DNA from: Paenibacillus albiflavus
GTDB taxonomy: Bacteria; Bacillota; Bacilli; Paenibacillales; NBRC-103111
DNA length: 64,000 bases
Direction: 5' to 3'
Assembly: GCF_004344915.1 (NCBI RefSeq)
Contig: NZ_SKFG01000021.1
Span: forward strand, 1-64,000
Below are positions 7,618 through 17,017 of this stretch, piece after piece (positions within the stretch are counted from its first letter, which is position 1; each line of letters opens with the position of its first letter). The notes beneath the pieces were generated by a model. The model searched no databases and was not told the origin of the DNA. It saw nothing but the letters and a program-made list of their open reading frames with translations. The position numbers and the translations under genes are program-made.

Positions 7618-9033
7618 ATGTCAATTGATAAGCCAAAAATAGGCTTGATCTCAACAGGACTGTTAATGGGATTGATTTTAGCATCTATTGACCAAACCAT
7701 CGTTTCAACTGCCATGCCAACGATAACCAAGGAATTGAGAGGTATATCCCTATATAGTTGGGTGTTTTCCATTTATATGTTGACCTCGACAGCTTCCATG
7801 CCGATTTACGGCAAACTGGCAGACTTATTTGGACGCAGAAAGATGTATTTGCTCGGCTTATTTCTCTTCTTAACTGGTTCTTTATTATGCGGTATGGCAG
7901 GAAGTATATCAGACTTAATTGTATTCAGAGGTATACAAGGCCTTGGTGCTGGTGCTTTAATGCCCATTGCATTTACGATTGTTGGCGATATTTATCCTCC
8001 TGAAACGCGTGGTAAGTTTATGGGAATGTTCGGTACCGTTTTTGCTGTATCCAGCATTGTCGGGCCAGCTCTTGGAGGCTATATAACAGAGAATTTGAAC
8101 TGGGGATGGATTTTTTATATAAATCTGCCGATCGGTATTCCTGCCTTCCTCATAATAGCTTCAGCATTAAAAGAAAGTATTAGTAAAGAGAGAAAAACAA
8201 TCGATTGGTTGGGTGCAATAACATTTGTCATCGCGATTGTTGCAATTCTGCTTGCACTTGTGCTTGGTGGCAATGATCAAGTATCTGAAGGACATTACCC
8301 ATTGGATTCTCTACAAATTATTGGGTTATTCTGTTGTGGCGGTGTGCTTATCGTTGCATTTCTGTGGATTGAAATGAGGGCTAAAGACCCCATTATCCCG
8401 CTTCATCTATTCAAAATTCGAGTTATCGCTTTCGGGAATATCGCTGGATTTTTTATGAGTGCGGGCATGTTCGGAGCGATTATATATATACCCTTATTTG
8501 TACAGAATGTAATTGGCGTCAATCCATCCATTACGGGGTATATATTAACTCCCCTTATGCTATCAGTAGTCGTCAGTACAACGATTGCTGGAAGGCTGAT
8601 GAATAAAGTTTCTTACCGAATGATTCTCGTACCCAGCTTGACCTTAATGGCCATAGGCTGTTTGCTGCTCAGTCAGATGTCTCCTGACACGACGAAGTTT
8701 CAAATCGTTCTATATATGATTATTACTGGACTAGGCATGGGTTCTGTTTATCCTACTCTTGGTACTGCTGCACAAAGTGCTGTAGACCTGCAAACTCGTG
8801 GAGCAGCTACTTCAACCTCTCAATTTTTTAGATCCATTGGAGGAACGGTAGGTGTTAGCCTTTTAGGAAGTCTGTTAGCACAGCGAATAGCATCTGGAAA
8901 CGAAATGAGCCATTCATTAAACAGTGTATTCTTGTTATGCTTAATATTTGTTTGCATCAGTCTTGCTGGATGTGTCTGCATGGGGAATGGACGGTTGGTT
9001 CCTCTATCAGCAATAAAGAAGAATGCCTCCTGA
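7618..9033 (+). CDS. DHA2-family (EmrB/QacA type) MFS exporter
   Basis: A 471-residue membrane protein with about 14 hydrophobic helices, the layout of the DHA2 drug:H+ antiporter family. Motif D1 appears at LASIDQTIVSTAMPTI near the start, motif A at GKLADLFGRRKMY in the first cytoplasmic loop, and motif C at VGPALGGYITE in helix 5. ATG 7618 is used because GGGAG sits nine bases upstream; the longer frame from 7567 adds a basic leader without a ribosome site. No regulator gene is attached. The family pumps drugs, dyes or natural products out of the cell. The substrate cannot be assigned here. Confidence 0.88.
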   Translation: MSIDKPKIGLISTGLLMGLILASIDQTIVSTAMPTITKELRGISLYSWVFSIYMLTSTASMPIYGKLADLFGRRKMYLLGLFLFLTGSLLCGMAGSISDLIVFRGIQGLGAGALMPIAFTIVGDIYPPETRGKFMGMFGTVFAVSSIVGPALGGYITENLNWGWIFYINLPIGIPAFLIIASALKESISKERKTIDWLGAITFVIAIVAILLALVLGGNDQVSEGHYPLDSLQIIGLFCCGGVLIVAFLWIEMRAKDPIIPLHLFKIRVIAFGNIAGFFMSAGMFGAIIYIPLFVQNVIGVNPSITGYILTPLMLSVVVSTTIAGRLMNKVSYRMILVPSLTLMAIGCLLLSQMSPDTTKFQIVLYMIITGLGMGSVYPTLGTAAQSAVDLQTRGAATSTSQFFRSIGGTVGVSLLGSLLAQRIASGNEMSHSLNSVFLLCLIFVCISLAGCVCMGNGRLVPLSAIKKNAS

Positions 9034-9066
9034 GTCCTTTATGTTTCTCGAGTCCTAACCTCAAAT

Positions 9067-9099
9067 AAGGTTGAGCAGAATTTAGTTCCGCTCAACCTT
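9067..9099 (+). terminator. Terminator hairpin between converging genes
   Basis: AAGGTTGAGC at 9067-9076 pairs perfectly with GCTCAACCTT at 9090-9099, with a 13-base loop. It lies between the end of the MFS gene and the end of the minus-strand AMP-ligase gene and could serve both. The T tracts are short. Confidence 0.65.
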
Positions 9100-9107
9100 G
9101 TTAATCC

Positions 9108-10667
9108 TCATTGCTTCTCTATTATTGCGCTGTATTTCCGCAGCATCTTCTTATTCAATTTACCTACAGTCGTATAGGGTAACGCAGATACAAACGTAAT
9201 TTCTCGTGGCATTTGATATCTTGCTATCCTTGGACGAAGCCATTCAAGCAGCTGCTCTTGTGTTATGCTTGAATTATAGTCCAATTGTACGAATGCCCTT
9301 AATCGTTGTCCAAACTCATCGTCTGGAACCCCAATAACAGCTGAATTTTCGATTAAAGGATGACGGTTAAGTATCTGCTCCAATTCCAATGGATACACAT
9401 TGATGCCTGCTGACACGATCCGATCATCAATTCTACCGCATAAATAATATAATCCTTGATCATCCCTATAACCTAAGTCACCCGTTTCAATCCAGGCTTG
9501 TCCATTTAGCTGTGACAATTTATTCAGGATGCAGAATTGACCAATTTGCCCTGGCTGGGCTTCATGGTTATGATCATCGACGATTCGCAGCTTCACACCA
9601 TGAATTTTGCGCCCAATTGTGTTAGCTGCCAGCCTTAAATCTTGCGGAGTTGCAATGATATTCAAACCCGTTTCCGATGTGCCATACAAATTGTAGACGA
9701 TATCGCCTAACTTGCCACGCACCTCTTCTACAAGCTTGGGATCTAGCTCTGCACTGCCTGAAACGATGCAAGCTAGAGAGCTTAACCGACTCACGTCCTG
9801 CTTAAGCATTCTATGTATCATTAAAGGAACGACTGTGACAACTTCGACATGGTGCTCATGAATGAGCGCGCATGCTTGAGCGGCATCAAACTTTTGACAA
9901 ATCACGATTTTGGCACCCATTGCCATAAATAGCATGCATTGTGCCACACCATATCCATGATAAATAGGCGTCGCAATATATACCGCACGATATTTTTGCA
10001 GCTTCAACTTTGTCATTAAGGCGACAAACGGATTGAGATAATTGACAATGGAGGGCTGATGCTCAGTAGCTTTGGAATGTCCTGTAGTCCCGCCTGTAAG
10101 AATAACAAGCTTGCCCATCGTCGCTCGTTTTAGTTTCGGAAAATCCGTCGTATCGGCAGTCAATAGATCATTAATAGCTGGCAAATGATCATGGTAGCTT
10201 GCAATTTTCTTTTCACTATAACTAGAACACTCGATTAAAGATTCTACTTCAGCATCGTAAACGATTAATTGAAAATCATGCCTAGCCAGCAAATGATCGA
10301 ATTGATCTTGGCTCATTTCGACATTCAGCAAGAATACATCTGCCCCTAATCGTGATGTCGCGAATATCGATTTTATTAGGCAAGCATGATTTCTGCTCAT
10401 TATACCTACTTTGTGTCCGTTTTGAATCCCATATCTATGTAGAATCAGAATCGCCAGATGCTCTGCTTGACTCAACAATTGACTGTAATTCAATGTTTCA
10501 CGTTCATCGGCTATCGCTATACGATTACCGTATACCTTGCCTGCATAGCCAAGCAGAGCCATGAGGTTCATGCCGTATTTCCGAATGGCGGATAGGAGCT
10601 TATACAACCCGACTGGAGAAAATAATTTTAGTTGATAAAGCACCTGTATCAGACGGATGTAGTGCAT
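9108..10667 (-). CDS. AMP-binding acyl-CoA synthetase
   Basis: A 519-residue adenylate-forming enzyme that would activate a carboxylic acid with ATP and CoA. The phosphate loop appears as VILTGGTTGHSKATEH, the A5 motif as YNLYGTSETGLN, A7 as WIETGDLGYRDDQG, A8 as CGRIDDRIVSAGINVYPLEL, and the catalytic A10 lysine in PYTTVGKLNKKML. The start at 10667 follows AAAGGAG by nine bases and begins two bases after the stop of the SDR gene, so the two are translationally linked. The N-terminal 40 residues are hydrophobic and may hold it at the membrane. It is probably specific for a long-chain or otherwise lipophilic acid, which is inference from that feature. Confidence 0.85.
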   Translation of the reverse strand: MHYIRLIQVLYQLKLFSPVGLYKLLSAIRKYGMNLMALLGYAGKVYGNRIAIADERETLNYSQLLSQAEHLAILILHRYGIQNGHKVGIMSRNHACLIKSIFATSRLGADVFLLNVEMSQDQFDHLLARHDFQLIVYDAEVESLIECSSYSEKKIASYHDHLPAINDLLTADTTDFPKLKRATMGKLVILTGGTTGHSKATEHQPSIVNYLNPFVALMTKLKLQKYRAVYIATPIYHGYGVAQCMLFMAMGAKIVICQKFDAAQACALIHEHHVEVVTVVPLMIHRMLKQDVSRLSSLACIVSGSAELDPKLVEEVRGKLGDIVYNLYGTSETGLNIIATPQDLRLAANTIGRKIHGVKLRIVDDHNHEAQPGQIGQFCILNKLSQLNGQAWIETGDLGYRDDQGLYYLCGRIDDRIVSAGINVYPLELEQILNRHPLIENSAVIGVPDDEFGQRLRAFVQLDYNSSITQEQLLEWLRPRIARYQMPREITFVSALPYTTVGKLNKKMLRKYSAIIEKQ

Positions 10668-10669
10668 CG

Positions 10670-11515
10670 TTATGATCTCCTTTTTCGAAGACTCGCAGGA
10701 ATCCATAGCTCCCATAACCATCTGAACATAAGGGATCCCCATTGACCAAATAGGATCCACCACGGTTTATAGGTACGTTTACGTGTGTACATTGATTTAC
10801 AGATGATTTGAGCTGCATGATACGGATTCATAGCTGGCATGCTTCGATAAGCTTGTGTCGGCTCAATCATCGGCGTTCTCACTAAAGGGAGATAAACTGA
10901 AGTCGTTGTGATCCCCATCGTATGAAGCTCAAGAGCAGTTGATCGAAACCACGTGTCAAAAGCCGACTTCGATGCTTGATAAGCAGCCCAATGAGACATC
11001 GGCAACAAGAGAACGTTAATGGTGGATACATTGATAATATGCCCTTTACTTGTACCTAGAAGAGGAATTGTTGCTAGCAATAGCTGAACAGGCGCCATAT
11101 AATTAATCGCCATAGTTCTTGTAAAATCGTGAAACCGATCTAATGAATCGTGAATCGAGCGCCTAATCGAAATCCCCGCATTGCTCACAATAAAATCAAG
11201 TCCACCTGACAATTGTTCAATATAGGCGATTAACCCCTCCAGTTCCTCCTTATTTCGGAGATCCGCAGGGTAAACACTAACCTGAGCAGTTTTGTGCTCA
11301 ATTGCCTGCTTCAAAGCAAGCAGCTTCTCCCCTCGACGCGCAACTAGTATCATATGAACATTCAGATCGGCCAACATCAAAGCTACTTGCTCCCCAATCC
11401 CCGAGCTTGCGCCCGTTATAAGTATCGTCTTATCGTCTAACTCACTTCTCAGTTTATTCCAATTTATTAAAGTTCGCGGAAATAAGAGCTTCTCCAGCCA
11501 TCTATATGAAACCAT
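10670..11515 (-). CDS. Short-chain dehydrogenase/reductase, operon with acyl-CoA synthetase
   Basis: A 281-residue SDR. The cofactor loop ITGASSGIGEQVA, the VSNAGIS strand and the catalytic block with Ser in NVSTINV and AYQASKSAFD (Tyr-x-x-x-Lys as Y-Q-A-S-K) are intact. A hydrophobic, Trp-rich C-terminus (KPWWILFGQWGSLMFRWLW) suggests membrane association, as in reductases acting on lipid chains. ATG 11515 is preferred to the GTG at 11524, because TAGGTG lies six bases before it. The stop is two bases before the acyl-CoA synthetase start. The pair could activate and reduce a fatty or ketoacyl chain. The actual product is not evident. Confidence 0.85.
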   Translation of the reverse strand: MVSYRWLEKLLFPRTLINWNKLRSELDDKTILITGASSGIGEQVALMLADLNVHMILVARRGEKLLALKQAIEHKTAQVSVYPADLRNKEELEGLIAYIEQLSGGLDFIVSNAGISIRRSIHDSLDRFHDFTRTMAINYMAPVQLLLATIPLLGTSKGHIINVSTINVLLLPMSHWAAYQASKSAFDTWFRSTALELHTMGITTTSVYLPLVRTPMIEPTQAYRSMPAMNPYHAAQIICKSMYTRKRTYKPWWILFGQWGSLMFRWLWELWIPASLRKRRS

Positions 11516-11597
11516 ACCTTTCACCTACCAAACTTGCGGATGATCTGTCTAATATTCTCCAAGTGAAAGAGTTAGTCCTTTTATATAATTCAAATAA

Positions 11598-11638
11598 CAA
11601 AAACGACTATCTCCCTTATCTGCGGAACGATAGTCGTT
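11598..11638 (-). terminator. Terminator after the TetR gene
   Basis: AACGACTATC (11602-11611) and GATAGTCGTT (11629-11638) form a perfect 10-bp stem. On the minus strand the hairpin is followed by TTTTTG, directly downstream of the TetR gene stop. Confidence 0.75.
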
Positions 11639-11674
11639 GTTTATTTATGATATACAATTATAAAAGGCTCAAAT

Positions 11675-12274
11675 CTAGAGTAGTAATCCTTCATCCAGCT
11701 TCGAAAATGCTTGTTCAAACAACTGCACAAAATCCTCATTCGGATGTTCAGCATAGTAAAGCATAACAGAGATTCCAGTGCCTACAATTGCGCCTACAAA
11801 AGTATGCACTGTTAGATCATCGAGTGAGCGATTAACTCGTTTTGCAATAATTCCGGTCAGAAATTGCATATTCTGAATCATATTATTCAGCATTGCAGCA
11901 CGTAGTTCAGGCACTGACATGATCAATTGATTACGTTCACGCATCGTATCAAGCTCATCTGCTGTCATTGAATTTACTCCTGAAGACATTGCATTTCGAA
12001 TCGCCTGAAGTATGCTTATATCGGGTGGTTGTTCCTCAAATGCCGCGATAATCATTGGGTCATAGGTATCTGTCACTACGACATCTTCCTTTGTGGCAAA
12101 GTAACGAAAGAAGGTGCTTGGAGAGATCTCTGCTGCGTCTGCAATTTGTTCGACAGTTGTAGCATTATAGCCCAGTTCACGAAATAGCCGCATTGCATGC
12201 TTTTGTATGCTTGCCATTGTTTTTGCTTTTTTGCGTTCACGCAGCCCTATTTTCGGCTTATTCTCCATTGACAC
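11675..12274 (-). CDS. TetR/AcrR-family transcriptional regulator
   Basis: A 199-residue regulator with the TetR helix-turn-helix at residues 15-60 (HAMRLFRELGYNATTVEQIA, then ISPSTFFRYFATKEDVV) and an all-helical ligand domain of the TetR_C type. GTG 12274 follows AAGGAG by 10 bases and is preferred over the in-frame ATG at 12268. It lies just after the DHA2 exporter gene on the same strand, with its own promoter inside the end of that gene. The likely target is the exporter promoter and perhaps its own. Confidence 0.85.
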   Translation of the reverse strand: MSMENKPKIGLRERKKAKTMASIQKHAMRLFRELGYNATTVEQIADAAEISPSTFFRYFATKEDVVVTDTYDPMIIAAFEEQPPDISILQAIRNAMSSGVNSMTADELDTMRERNQLIMSVPELRAAMLNNMIQNMQFLTGIIAKRVNRSLDDLTVHTFVGAIVGTGISVMLYYAEHPNEDFVQLFEQAFSKLDEGLLL

Positions 12275-12327
12275 GCATTCTTCACTCCTTAGCACTTATT
12301 GGAATACGAAAGACTCTATCTATTAAA

Positions 12328-12355
12328 ATGATACTTTATTTCATTTAATTGTCAA
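12328..12355 (-). promoter_or_regulatory. Promoter of the TetR gene, overlapping the exporter 3-prime end
   Basis: On the minus strand TTGACA (12350-12355) and TATCAT (12328-12333) are 16 bases apart. The -35 box lies within the last codons of the MFS gene, so the regulator can be expressed independently of it. Both this promoter and the exporter promoter begin ATTGACA. Confidence 0.55.
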
Positions 12356-13862
12356 TGTCACTTTGAATCAAACGAGAGTCATGCTTAATCCGCTTCTTAA
12401 TAAAGCTCATGGCTAGAATCATACCCAGGATAGCAATTGCCCCACATGTCCATAAAGTAGCACCTATTCCATTAACGAATGAAGATCGTACAGAATCAAG
12501 TAATTCATTGGATTGTAATTGTTTGGCTACTGCAACTCCGGATGATACGTTACGAAGTACGGTATCTGCAGCTTCCTCAGACAAACCATTTAGATTTAAA
12601 TGATTTCGATAACTTGAATTTAATATGGTACCCAAAATGGCTACCCCGAAGGTTCCCCCTACCTGTCTTAGGGCCATAATAAGCGCTGATCCTACACCAC
12701 TTCGCTCTGTTGACAAGGCAGACATCGCTTCATCCATTGCTGCCGGAAGTGCAAATCCAATACCAAACCCTACTGCTGTGATCCAAATGGCTGCAAATTC
12801 GTATCCACTATTTATATTTGTGAAGGCTCCAACTACCAAGCCCATTGCGAAAAGGAAGAAACCGCATGAAATGGCGATTCTAGTTCCCCAACGCGTCTGT
12901 ACAAGATCTGATATTTTGGATCCAATGATAAGCCCCCCTACAAACGGTAACAATCGCAGACCAGCACTTAATGCCTCTACTCCCTCAACTGCCTGAAAAA
13001 ATTGAGGCATCACGAATAATACACCGAACATCGCAAACGAAATGACTGTAGCTAATACCGTACCCCAAGTAAAACTACTTGAACGGAATAAGCTTGGATC
13101 GATAATCGGTTGGCTTACTCGTCTTTCCCATAGGATTAATCCAATTAATATGAGTAATCCAATACCTATAGTCAAGAGAGTTAATCCATCTCCCCATCCC
13201 CTTTCCCCTATTTCAATTACGCCGTACGTTACACTGACAAGCCCCAAACTTGAGAGCAATACTCCTATATGATCAATACGATGTTTTTCCGAACTTCTGG
13301 ACTCAGGCAAGAGAATTGCTACTGCAAATAAAGCAACGACAATTAAAGGAATATTGATGATAAACACAGAGCCCCATGCATAATGATCGAGCAGCCAACC
13401 GCCCAGGACTGGACCTAGAGGTATTCCGATTGCATTCGCCATCATCCACAGAGCAATTGCTTTCGATCTTTCTTCTTCAGCAAACAGAATCGGGATAATG
13501 GACATCGATAACGGAACAAGCAATGCTGCTCCGAGACCTAAGAATGCACGACCCGTAATAAGCTGCCACGCTGAATCTGCATTCGCACATGCAAGTGAAG
13601 ATAAACCGAATATCACTAAACCGATGATCAACATCTTTTTGCGCCCCAATCTGTCTCCCAGCATGCCAGCAGGTAGAAGCGCAGCCGCAAACACAAGGTT
13701 ATACGCATCTGCAAACCACTGCAGCTCCGCATTCGAGGCATGCAAATCCATGGCTAATATCGGCAAAGCCAGGTTCAGAATCGTCATATCTAGTCCGACA
13801 GCCAGTATGCCAATCGCAAGAGAGCCTAATATCCACCATCTTCTTTTATCTTGATTAATCAT
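12345..13862 (-). CDS. DHA2-family MFS exporter (14 helices) linked to TetR
   Basis: A 505-residue transporter with about 14 membrane helices: an early VGLDMTILNLALPILA segment, motif A GMLGDRLGRKKML, motif C near GIPLGPVLGGWLLDHY, and a long extracytoplasmic stretch near residues 420-465 before the last helix. This is the EmrB/QacA arrangement, and the second DHA2 exporter in the window. It is on the same strand as, and 70 bases ahead of, a TetR gene that probably controls it. Start ATG 13862 is preceded by GAAAGG. The substrate is unknown. Confidence 0.88.
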   Translation of the reverse strand: MINQDKRRWWILGSLAIGILAVGLDMTILNLALPILAMDLHASNAELQWFADAYNLVFAAALLPAGMLGDRLGRKKMLIIGLVIFGLSSLACANADSAWQLITGRAFLGLGAALLVPLSMSIIPILFAEEERSKAIALWMMANAIGIPLGPVLGGWLLDHYAWGSVFIINIPLIVVALFAVAILLPESRSSEKHRIDHIGVLLSSLGLVSVTYGVIEIGERGWGDGLTLLTIGIGLLILIGLILWERRVSQPIIDPSLFRSSSFTWGTVLATVISFAMFGVLFVMPQFFQAVEGVEALSAGLRLLPFVGGLIIGSKISDLVQTRWGTRIAISCGFFLFAMGLVVGAFTNINSGYEFAAIWITAVGFGIGFALPAAMDEAMSALSTERSGVGSALIMALRQVGGTFGVAILGTILNSSYRNHLNLNGLSEEAADTVLRNVSSGVAVAKQLQSNELLDSVRSSFVNGIGATLWTCGAIAILGMILAMSFIKKRIKHDSRLIQSDIDN

Positions 13863-13916
13863 GAGAGCCTCAACCTTTCTGAATTAAAAGTTAATTGATA
13901 ATTACATTCTTTTGAT

Positions 13917-13945
13917 AGTCTATGTCATTTTATTGTAACTGTCAA
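13917..13945 (-). promoter_or_regulatory. Promoter of the TetR-linked MFS exporter
   Basis: Minus-strand TTGACA (13940-13945) and TAGACT (13917-13922) with a 17-base spacer lie about 55 bases before the exporter start. TGACA recurs on the same strand inside the spacer and could be part of an operator. Confidence 0.5.
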
Positions 13946-13977
13946 TATTGTCCAAACGATATCCAGAAATCCATCCA

Positions 13978-14014
13978 TAAAAAAAGAAGCCGATCTTATC
14001 CAGATCAGCTTCTT
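13978..14014 (-). terminator. Terminator after the PAP2 gene
   Basis: AAGAAGCtGATCT pairs with AGATCgGCTTCTT on the minus strand and is followed by T7, four bases after the PAP2 stop. Confidence 0.8.
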
Positions 14015-14017
14015 GCT

Positions 14018-14542
14018 TTATATCATTGATATCATCGTTGCTGTCGTTGTACCGATCAAACAGCCAATCAAACAATCTGAGGGATAATGCACGCCTGCAT
14101 AAATACGTGATATGCCAACCGTTAGTGCAATCGGTATTAACACAATCGCAAGTAAAGGGGCAATGAACACAATCGGTATAACCACTGCAAAAATCGAGTT
14201 CGTATGTCCAGATGGGAAGGAATAGTCTTTTAGCGGATTAATGATGATCTTAGCTTGCTGCATAACGGTATATGGCCTTGAGCGGCGTATTGTTTTCTTC
14301 ACGATCACAACAATCAAATGGCTTAAAGCTAATGCAGCCAGGCTCTTCCAACCTGCCATTCTCCAAGGCTCCTGTGTGAACAAGATCAAAGCCAGCGTGC
14401 TCAGTATAGTAAACGTAGCTCCACCTAAATGAGTCATAAAGCTTAATATCTTATCCAGCATATTATGACTGATGGAATGATTGAATTTATAAAATAACAC
14501 TGTATCCTGTTCTCTGAGCCAACGATAATACCGATTATTCAT
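14018..14542 (-). CDS. PAP2-family membrane phosphatase
   Basis: A 174-residue integral membrane protein with about five helices and all three PAP2 signature blocks: KKTIRRSRP, the central FPSGHTNS, and SRIYAGVHYPSD carrying the catalytic histidine and aspartate. Such enzymes remove phosphate from undecaprenyl diphosphate, phosphatidylglycerophosphate or similar lipids at the outer face of the membrane. The start ATG 14542 follows GGGAGTGGAG. It appears to be transcribed alone with its own terminator. BcrC-type recycling of undecaprenyl diphosphate is plausible but not proved by the motifs. Confidence 0.88.
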   Translation of the reverse strand: MNNRYYRWLREQDTVLFYKFNHSISHNMLDKILSFMTHLGGATFTILSTLALILFTQEPWRMAGWKSLAALALSHLIVVIVKKTIRRSRPYTVMQQAKIIINPLKDYSFPSGHTNSIFAVVIPIVFIAPLLAIVLIPIALTVGISRIYAGVHYPSDCLIGCLIGTTTATMISMI

Positions 14543-14731
14543 TGCACTCCACTCCCTTTGGAAATTCAGAAGAGTTATTCTCTCACTGCTACAATACCCT
14601 ATTGTTTGAACTAGTTATACAACTTTATGTAAAATTTATATCCTATTTTATTCAATTGACGGTATCGTGTTACGAACTCTTGACTGAACTGCCAAAGTCA
14701 CCTTTTGAATGGAATGTCATGTAGGCCAGGA

Positions 14732-15223
14732 CTATTGCTTAAGCAGCATATCCACTATCGAATAAGCCACAATTGGACGATCTCGATAAAGTGCTTGAAT
14801 GCTCTCTGGATACAAGCCTACGACGCCATGCTGCAGGAATGCTGCATTAAATCCTCGTTCTTTAGCTCCATTATAAGTGAATAAAGCACAGTATTCAGCC
14901 GCAAATCCTGAAATCAGGACAAACTCAACATCTTGCGCACGCAAAAGCTCTTCTAAATTCGTTTGCCAAAATGAATTTGCAAACTCCTTATGGATTCGGA
15001 CCTCTGATTCTTGAACTTCAATTTGAGGAATAATCTCAAACCCACTTGATCCCACTCCACCATCTACTTCTAAATCCTGAACAAAAATGACAGGTTGACC
15101 GTTATCACGGAAAATATTAGCCACAGCGTTAATATATTCACTCGCACCATCAACGTAAGGCTCAAGTCCTTTATTCTGAAAACAGCCAATTTGCATATCA
15201 ATTACCAAAAATGCAGCTTTCAT
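14732..15223 (-). CDS. Cysteine hydrolase (isochorismatase-like family)
   Basis: A 163-residue cytosolic hydrolase with the isochorismatase-like catalytic triad: Asp9 in FLVIDMQ, Lys79 in RIHKEFANSF and Cys112 in ISGFAAEYCALFT. This set is found in nicotinamidases, ureidoacrylate and N-carbamoylsarcosine hydrolases and many uncharacterised relatives. The length is short for a nicotinamidase and there is no metal-binding DxH cluster, so a general amidase of the YwoC/YecD kind is more likely. Start ATG 15223 follows GGGGG by seven bases. Flanked by single genes on the same strand. Confidence 0.85.
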   Translation of the reverse strand: MKAAFLVIDMQIGCFQNKGLEPYVDGASEYINAVANIFRDNGQPVIFVQDLEVDGGVGSSGFEIIPQIEVQESEVRIHKEFANSFWQTNLEELLRAQDVEFVLISGFAAEYCALFTYNGAKERGFNAAFLQHGVVGLYPESIQALYRDRPIVAYSIVDMLLKQ

Positions 15224-15295
15224 TTCTATTCCCCCATCTTCAATTCACATTATTTAACAATATTATATACCACAACTACTATCTAGTCATATTCG

Positions 15296-16105
15296 TTACG
15301 AGATAAATGCTTTAATACTTTCTTGCAACGGAGTAATTGGGTGACCGAGTAACTGTTCCAGTTGATCTGAAGTTGAAGTTGTATCAATTTTACTTAGGAA
15401 TCCATATATCCAATTCTGAATATCAGGATCTTGCTGCAACGAGATAGGCTTACCTGCCAACTCAGATAAAGTCTCTGCGAGGTCTTGGAAAGTCCATGTA
15501 TGTGATGCAGTTAATTCGTATATTTTATTTTGATGTCCTGATTCTGTAAGAACTGCTACAATTGCAAATGCAAGATCCAGTCGTGTAATAGAATTAAACT
15601 GCCAATCCCCCGGGTATACGCTAAGTTCACCTTTAACAATCGCATCATTCAGACCAAACATGCCTATAAAATCCATATACAAGCCACTACGAAGAAATGT
15701 ATAAGGAATTCCAGTTGTACGGATCGCATGTTCAGTCGCTAAGTGCAGATAAGTCCGAGGGATTGTACCTTTATCACAAAAGGCAAAGCTTGTATAAAGG
15801 ATATGTTCCACTTTAGCTTTCTTCGCTGCTTCAATGACATGAGCATGTTGACGTAAGCGAATTGTATCGTCGGGATGTGAGCTTGAAATGAGTAAAAGCT
15901 GCGAAGCATTTGCGAATGCTTGCTCGAGGGTTTCAGGCTGATCATAATCACACAATCGCACAGTAATCCCTTGCTTCTTCCAATACTCACATGATTGGGT
16001 ATGACGAACACAAGCAAAGATTTGGTCTGCTGGGACGATAGTTAGAAGATGCTCAATAATTAATCTTCCTAATTTGCCATTAGCTCCTGTAATCACAATA
16101 GACAT
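15296..16105 (-). CDS. NmrA-like NAD(P)-binding reductase (QOR2 type)
   Basis: A 269-residue atypical SDR. The dinucleotide loop is VITGANGKLGRLIIEHLL, followed by LLLISSS and VEHILYTSFAFCD; later HLATEHAIRTTGIPYTFLRS is typical of NmrA/QOR2 proteins related to E. coli YtfG. It would use NADPH to reduce a quinone or aldehyde, or act as a redox-sensing binder. It starts 16 bases after the stop of the TPR gene upstream, with GGAAAGGGTG as ribosome site, so the two genes form a transcription unit. Confidence 0.85.
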   Translation of the reverse strand: MSIVITGANGKLGRLIIEHLLTIVPADQIFACVRHTQSCEYWKKQGITVRLCDYDQPETLEQAFANASQLLLISSSHPDDTIRLRQHAHVIEAAKKAKVEHILYTSFAFCDKGTIPRTYLHLATEHAIRTTGIPYTFLRSGLYMDFIGMFGLNDAIVKGELSVYPGDWQFNSITRLDLAFAIVAVLTESGHQNKIYELTASHTWTFQDLAETLSELAGKPISLQQDPDIQNWIYGFLSKIDTTSTSDQLEQLLGHPITPLQESIKAFIS

Positions 16106-16121
16106 CCATGATCACCCTTTC

Positions 16122-16979
16122 CTATTTTCCAAGCTCCTTTAATCTAGCAAGACGCTCAGGCTCGTGCTCTACTAGCCATTGATCCAATGAAAGCATCTCA
16201 TATGCGCGTGCAAAGTAAGGCTGTGCTTCCATACGTCTATCTAATGATAGCAAACACTCTCCAAGCTCTTCGTTTACATAACCGTCTGGATTATGACTTC
16301 GCTCAGATTCAGACAACAATTCCATCTGGATCTCAAGCGCTTGCTGTGTCTTATTCATAAGGCGCAGCACCTTGGCAACACACCACTTCGCAATAAAGAT
16401 TGTTCCCGCATTCCCCTGTTCCTGTCTAAATCGAAGCGCGCGTTCAAATAAATCCAGTGCCTCTACTAGATTACCTGCTTCCACTTGTAACCAGCCGATA
16501 TTGTTGTATAGCGAACCTAGCCAACGTTTGGCATCTGGATGCTCTTCTGCGTACGCCAATGCCTTGAGGTTCCATTCCATTCTAAGCTCTGGGGTGGACT
16601 CCGCAATTCCTAACATATGCGCTGCATCAACTGCGTAGTCATCTTCTCCACATGCAATTCCGATTTCCCAAGCCTGTGCAAATAAAGGACGAGCGTCTGA
16701 TTGCTGTGATGAAGAGTTATATACCCTTCCGCGTTCCAATAAATAACGAATCTGGGCAGATTTCATGTTATCATCTAGCATTGTTTCTACTTGATTCAAT
16801 GTTTCATGAGCTTCGGTAAATTTTCTCTGCAGACCCTGCGTTCGCGCGATTTGTGTTAATAGTTCTGCCACATACCCCTGATCAGCACTAGCTTCTACTT
16901 GAGTTAACAAATCCCTGAATTTATGCTCGGTCTCCGCCGGTTGATTATAATCCCATAGCTTATCAAAATCTCTCATCAT
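16122..16979 (-). CDS. Tetratricopeptide-repeat protein
   Basis: A 285-residue soluble protein made of helical pairs. Recognisable TPR units include AYAEEHPDAKRWLGSLYNNI with GWLQVEAGNLVEALDLFERA, and a later ECLLSLDRRMEAQPYFARAY. No enzymatic domain and no signal peptide are seen. Two ATGs are adjacent (16979 and 16976) behind GGAATGGAG, so the start is uncertain by one codon. It is the first gene of a two-gene unit with the NmrA-like reductase. The role is probably protein-protein contact; I cannot name the partner. Confidence 0.8.
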   Translation of the reverse strand: MMRDFDKLWDYNQPAETEHKFRDLLTQVEASADQGYVAELLTQIARTQGLQRKFTEAHETLNQVETMLDDNMKSAQIRYLLERGRVYNSSSQQSDARPLFAQAWEIGIACGEDDYAVDAAHMLGIAESTPELRMEWNLKALAYAEEHPDAKRWLGSLYNNIGWLQVEAGNLVEALDLFERALRFRQEQGNAGTIFIAKWCVAKVLRLMNKTQQALEIQMELLSESERSHNPDGYVNEELGECLLSLDRRMEAQPYFARAYEMLSLDQWLVEHEPERLARLKELGK

Positions 16980-17017
16980 GCACGCTCCATTCCCAATGGC
17001 TCCTTTAGATTACACAA

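Noticed and set aside
12625-13854. Several plus-strand frames of 70-123 codons
   Set aside because: All lie antisense to the DHA2 exporter gene; hydrophobic codon use on one strand leaves open frames on the other.
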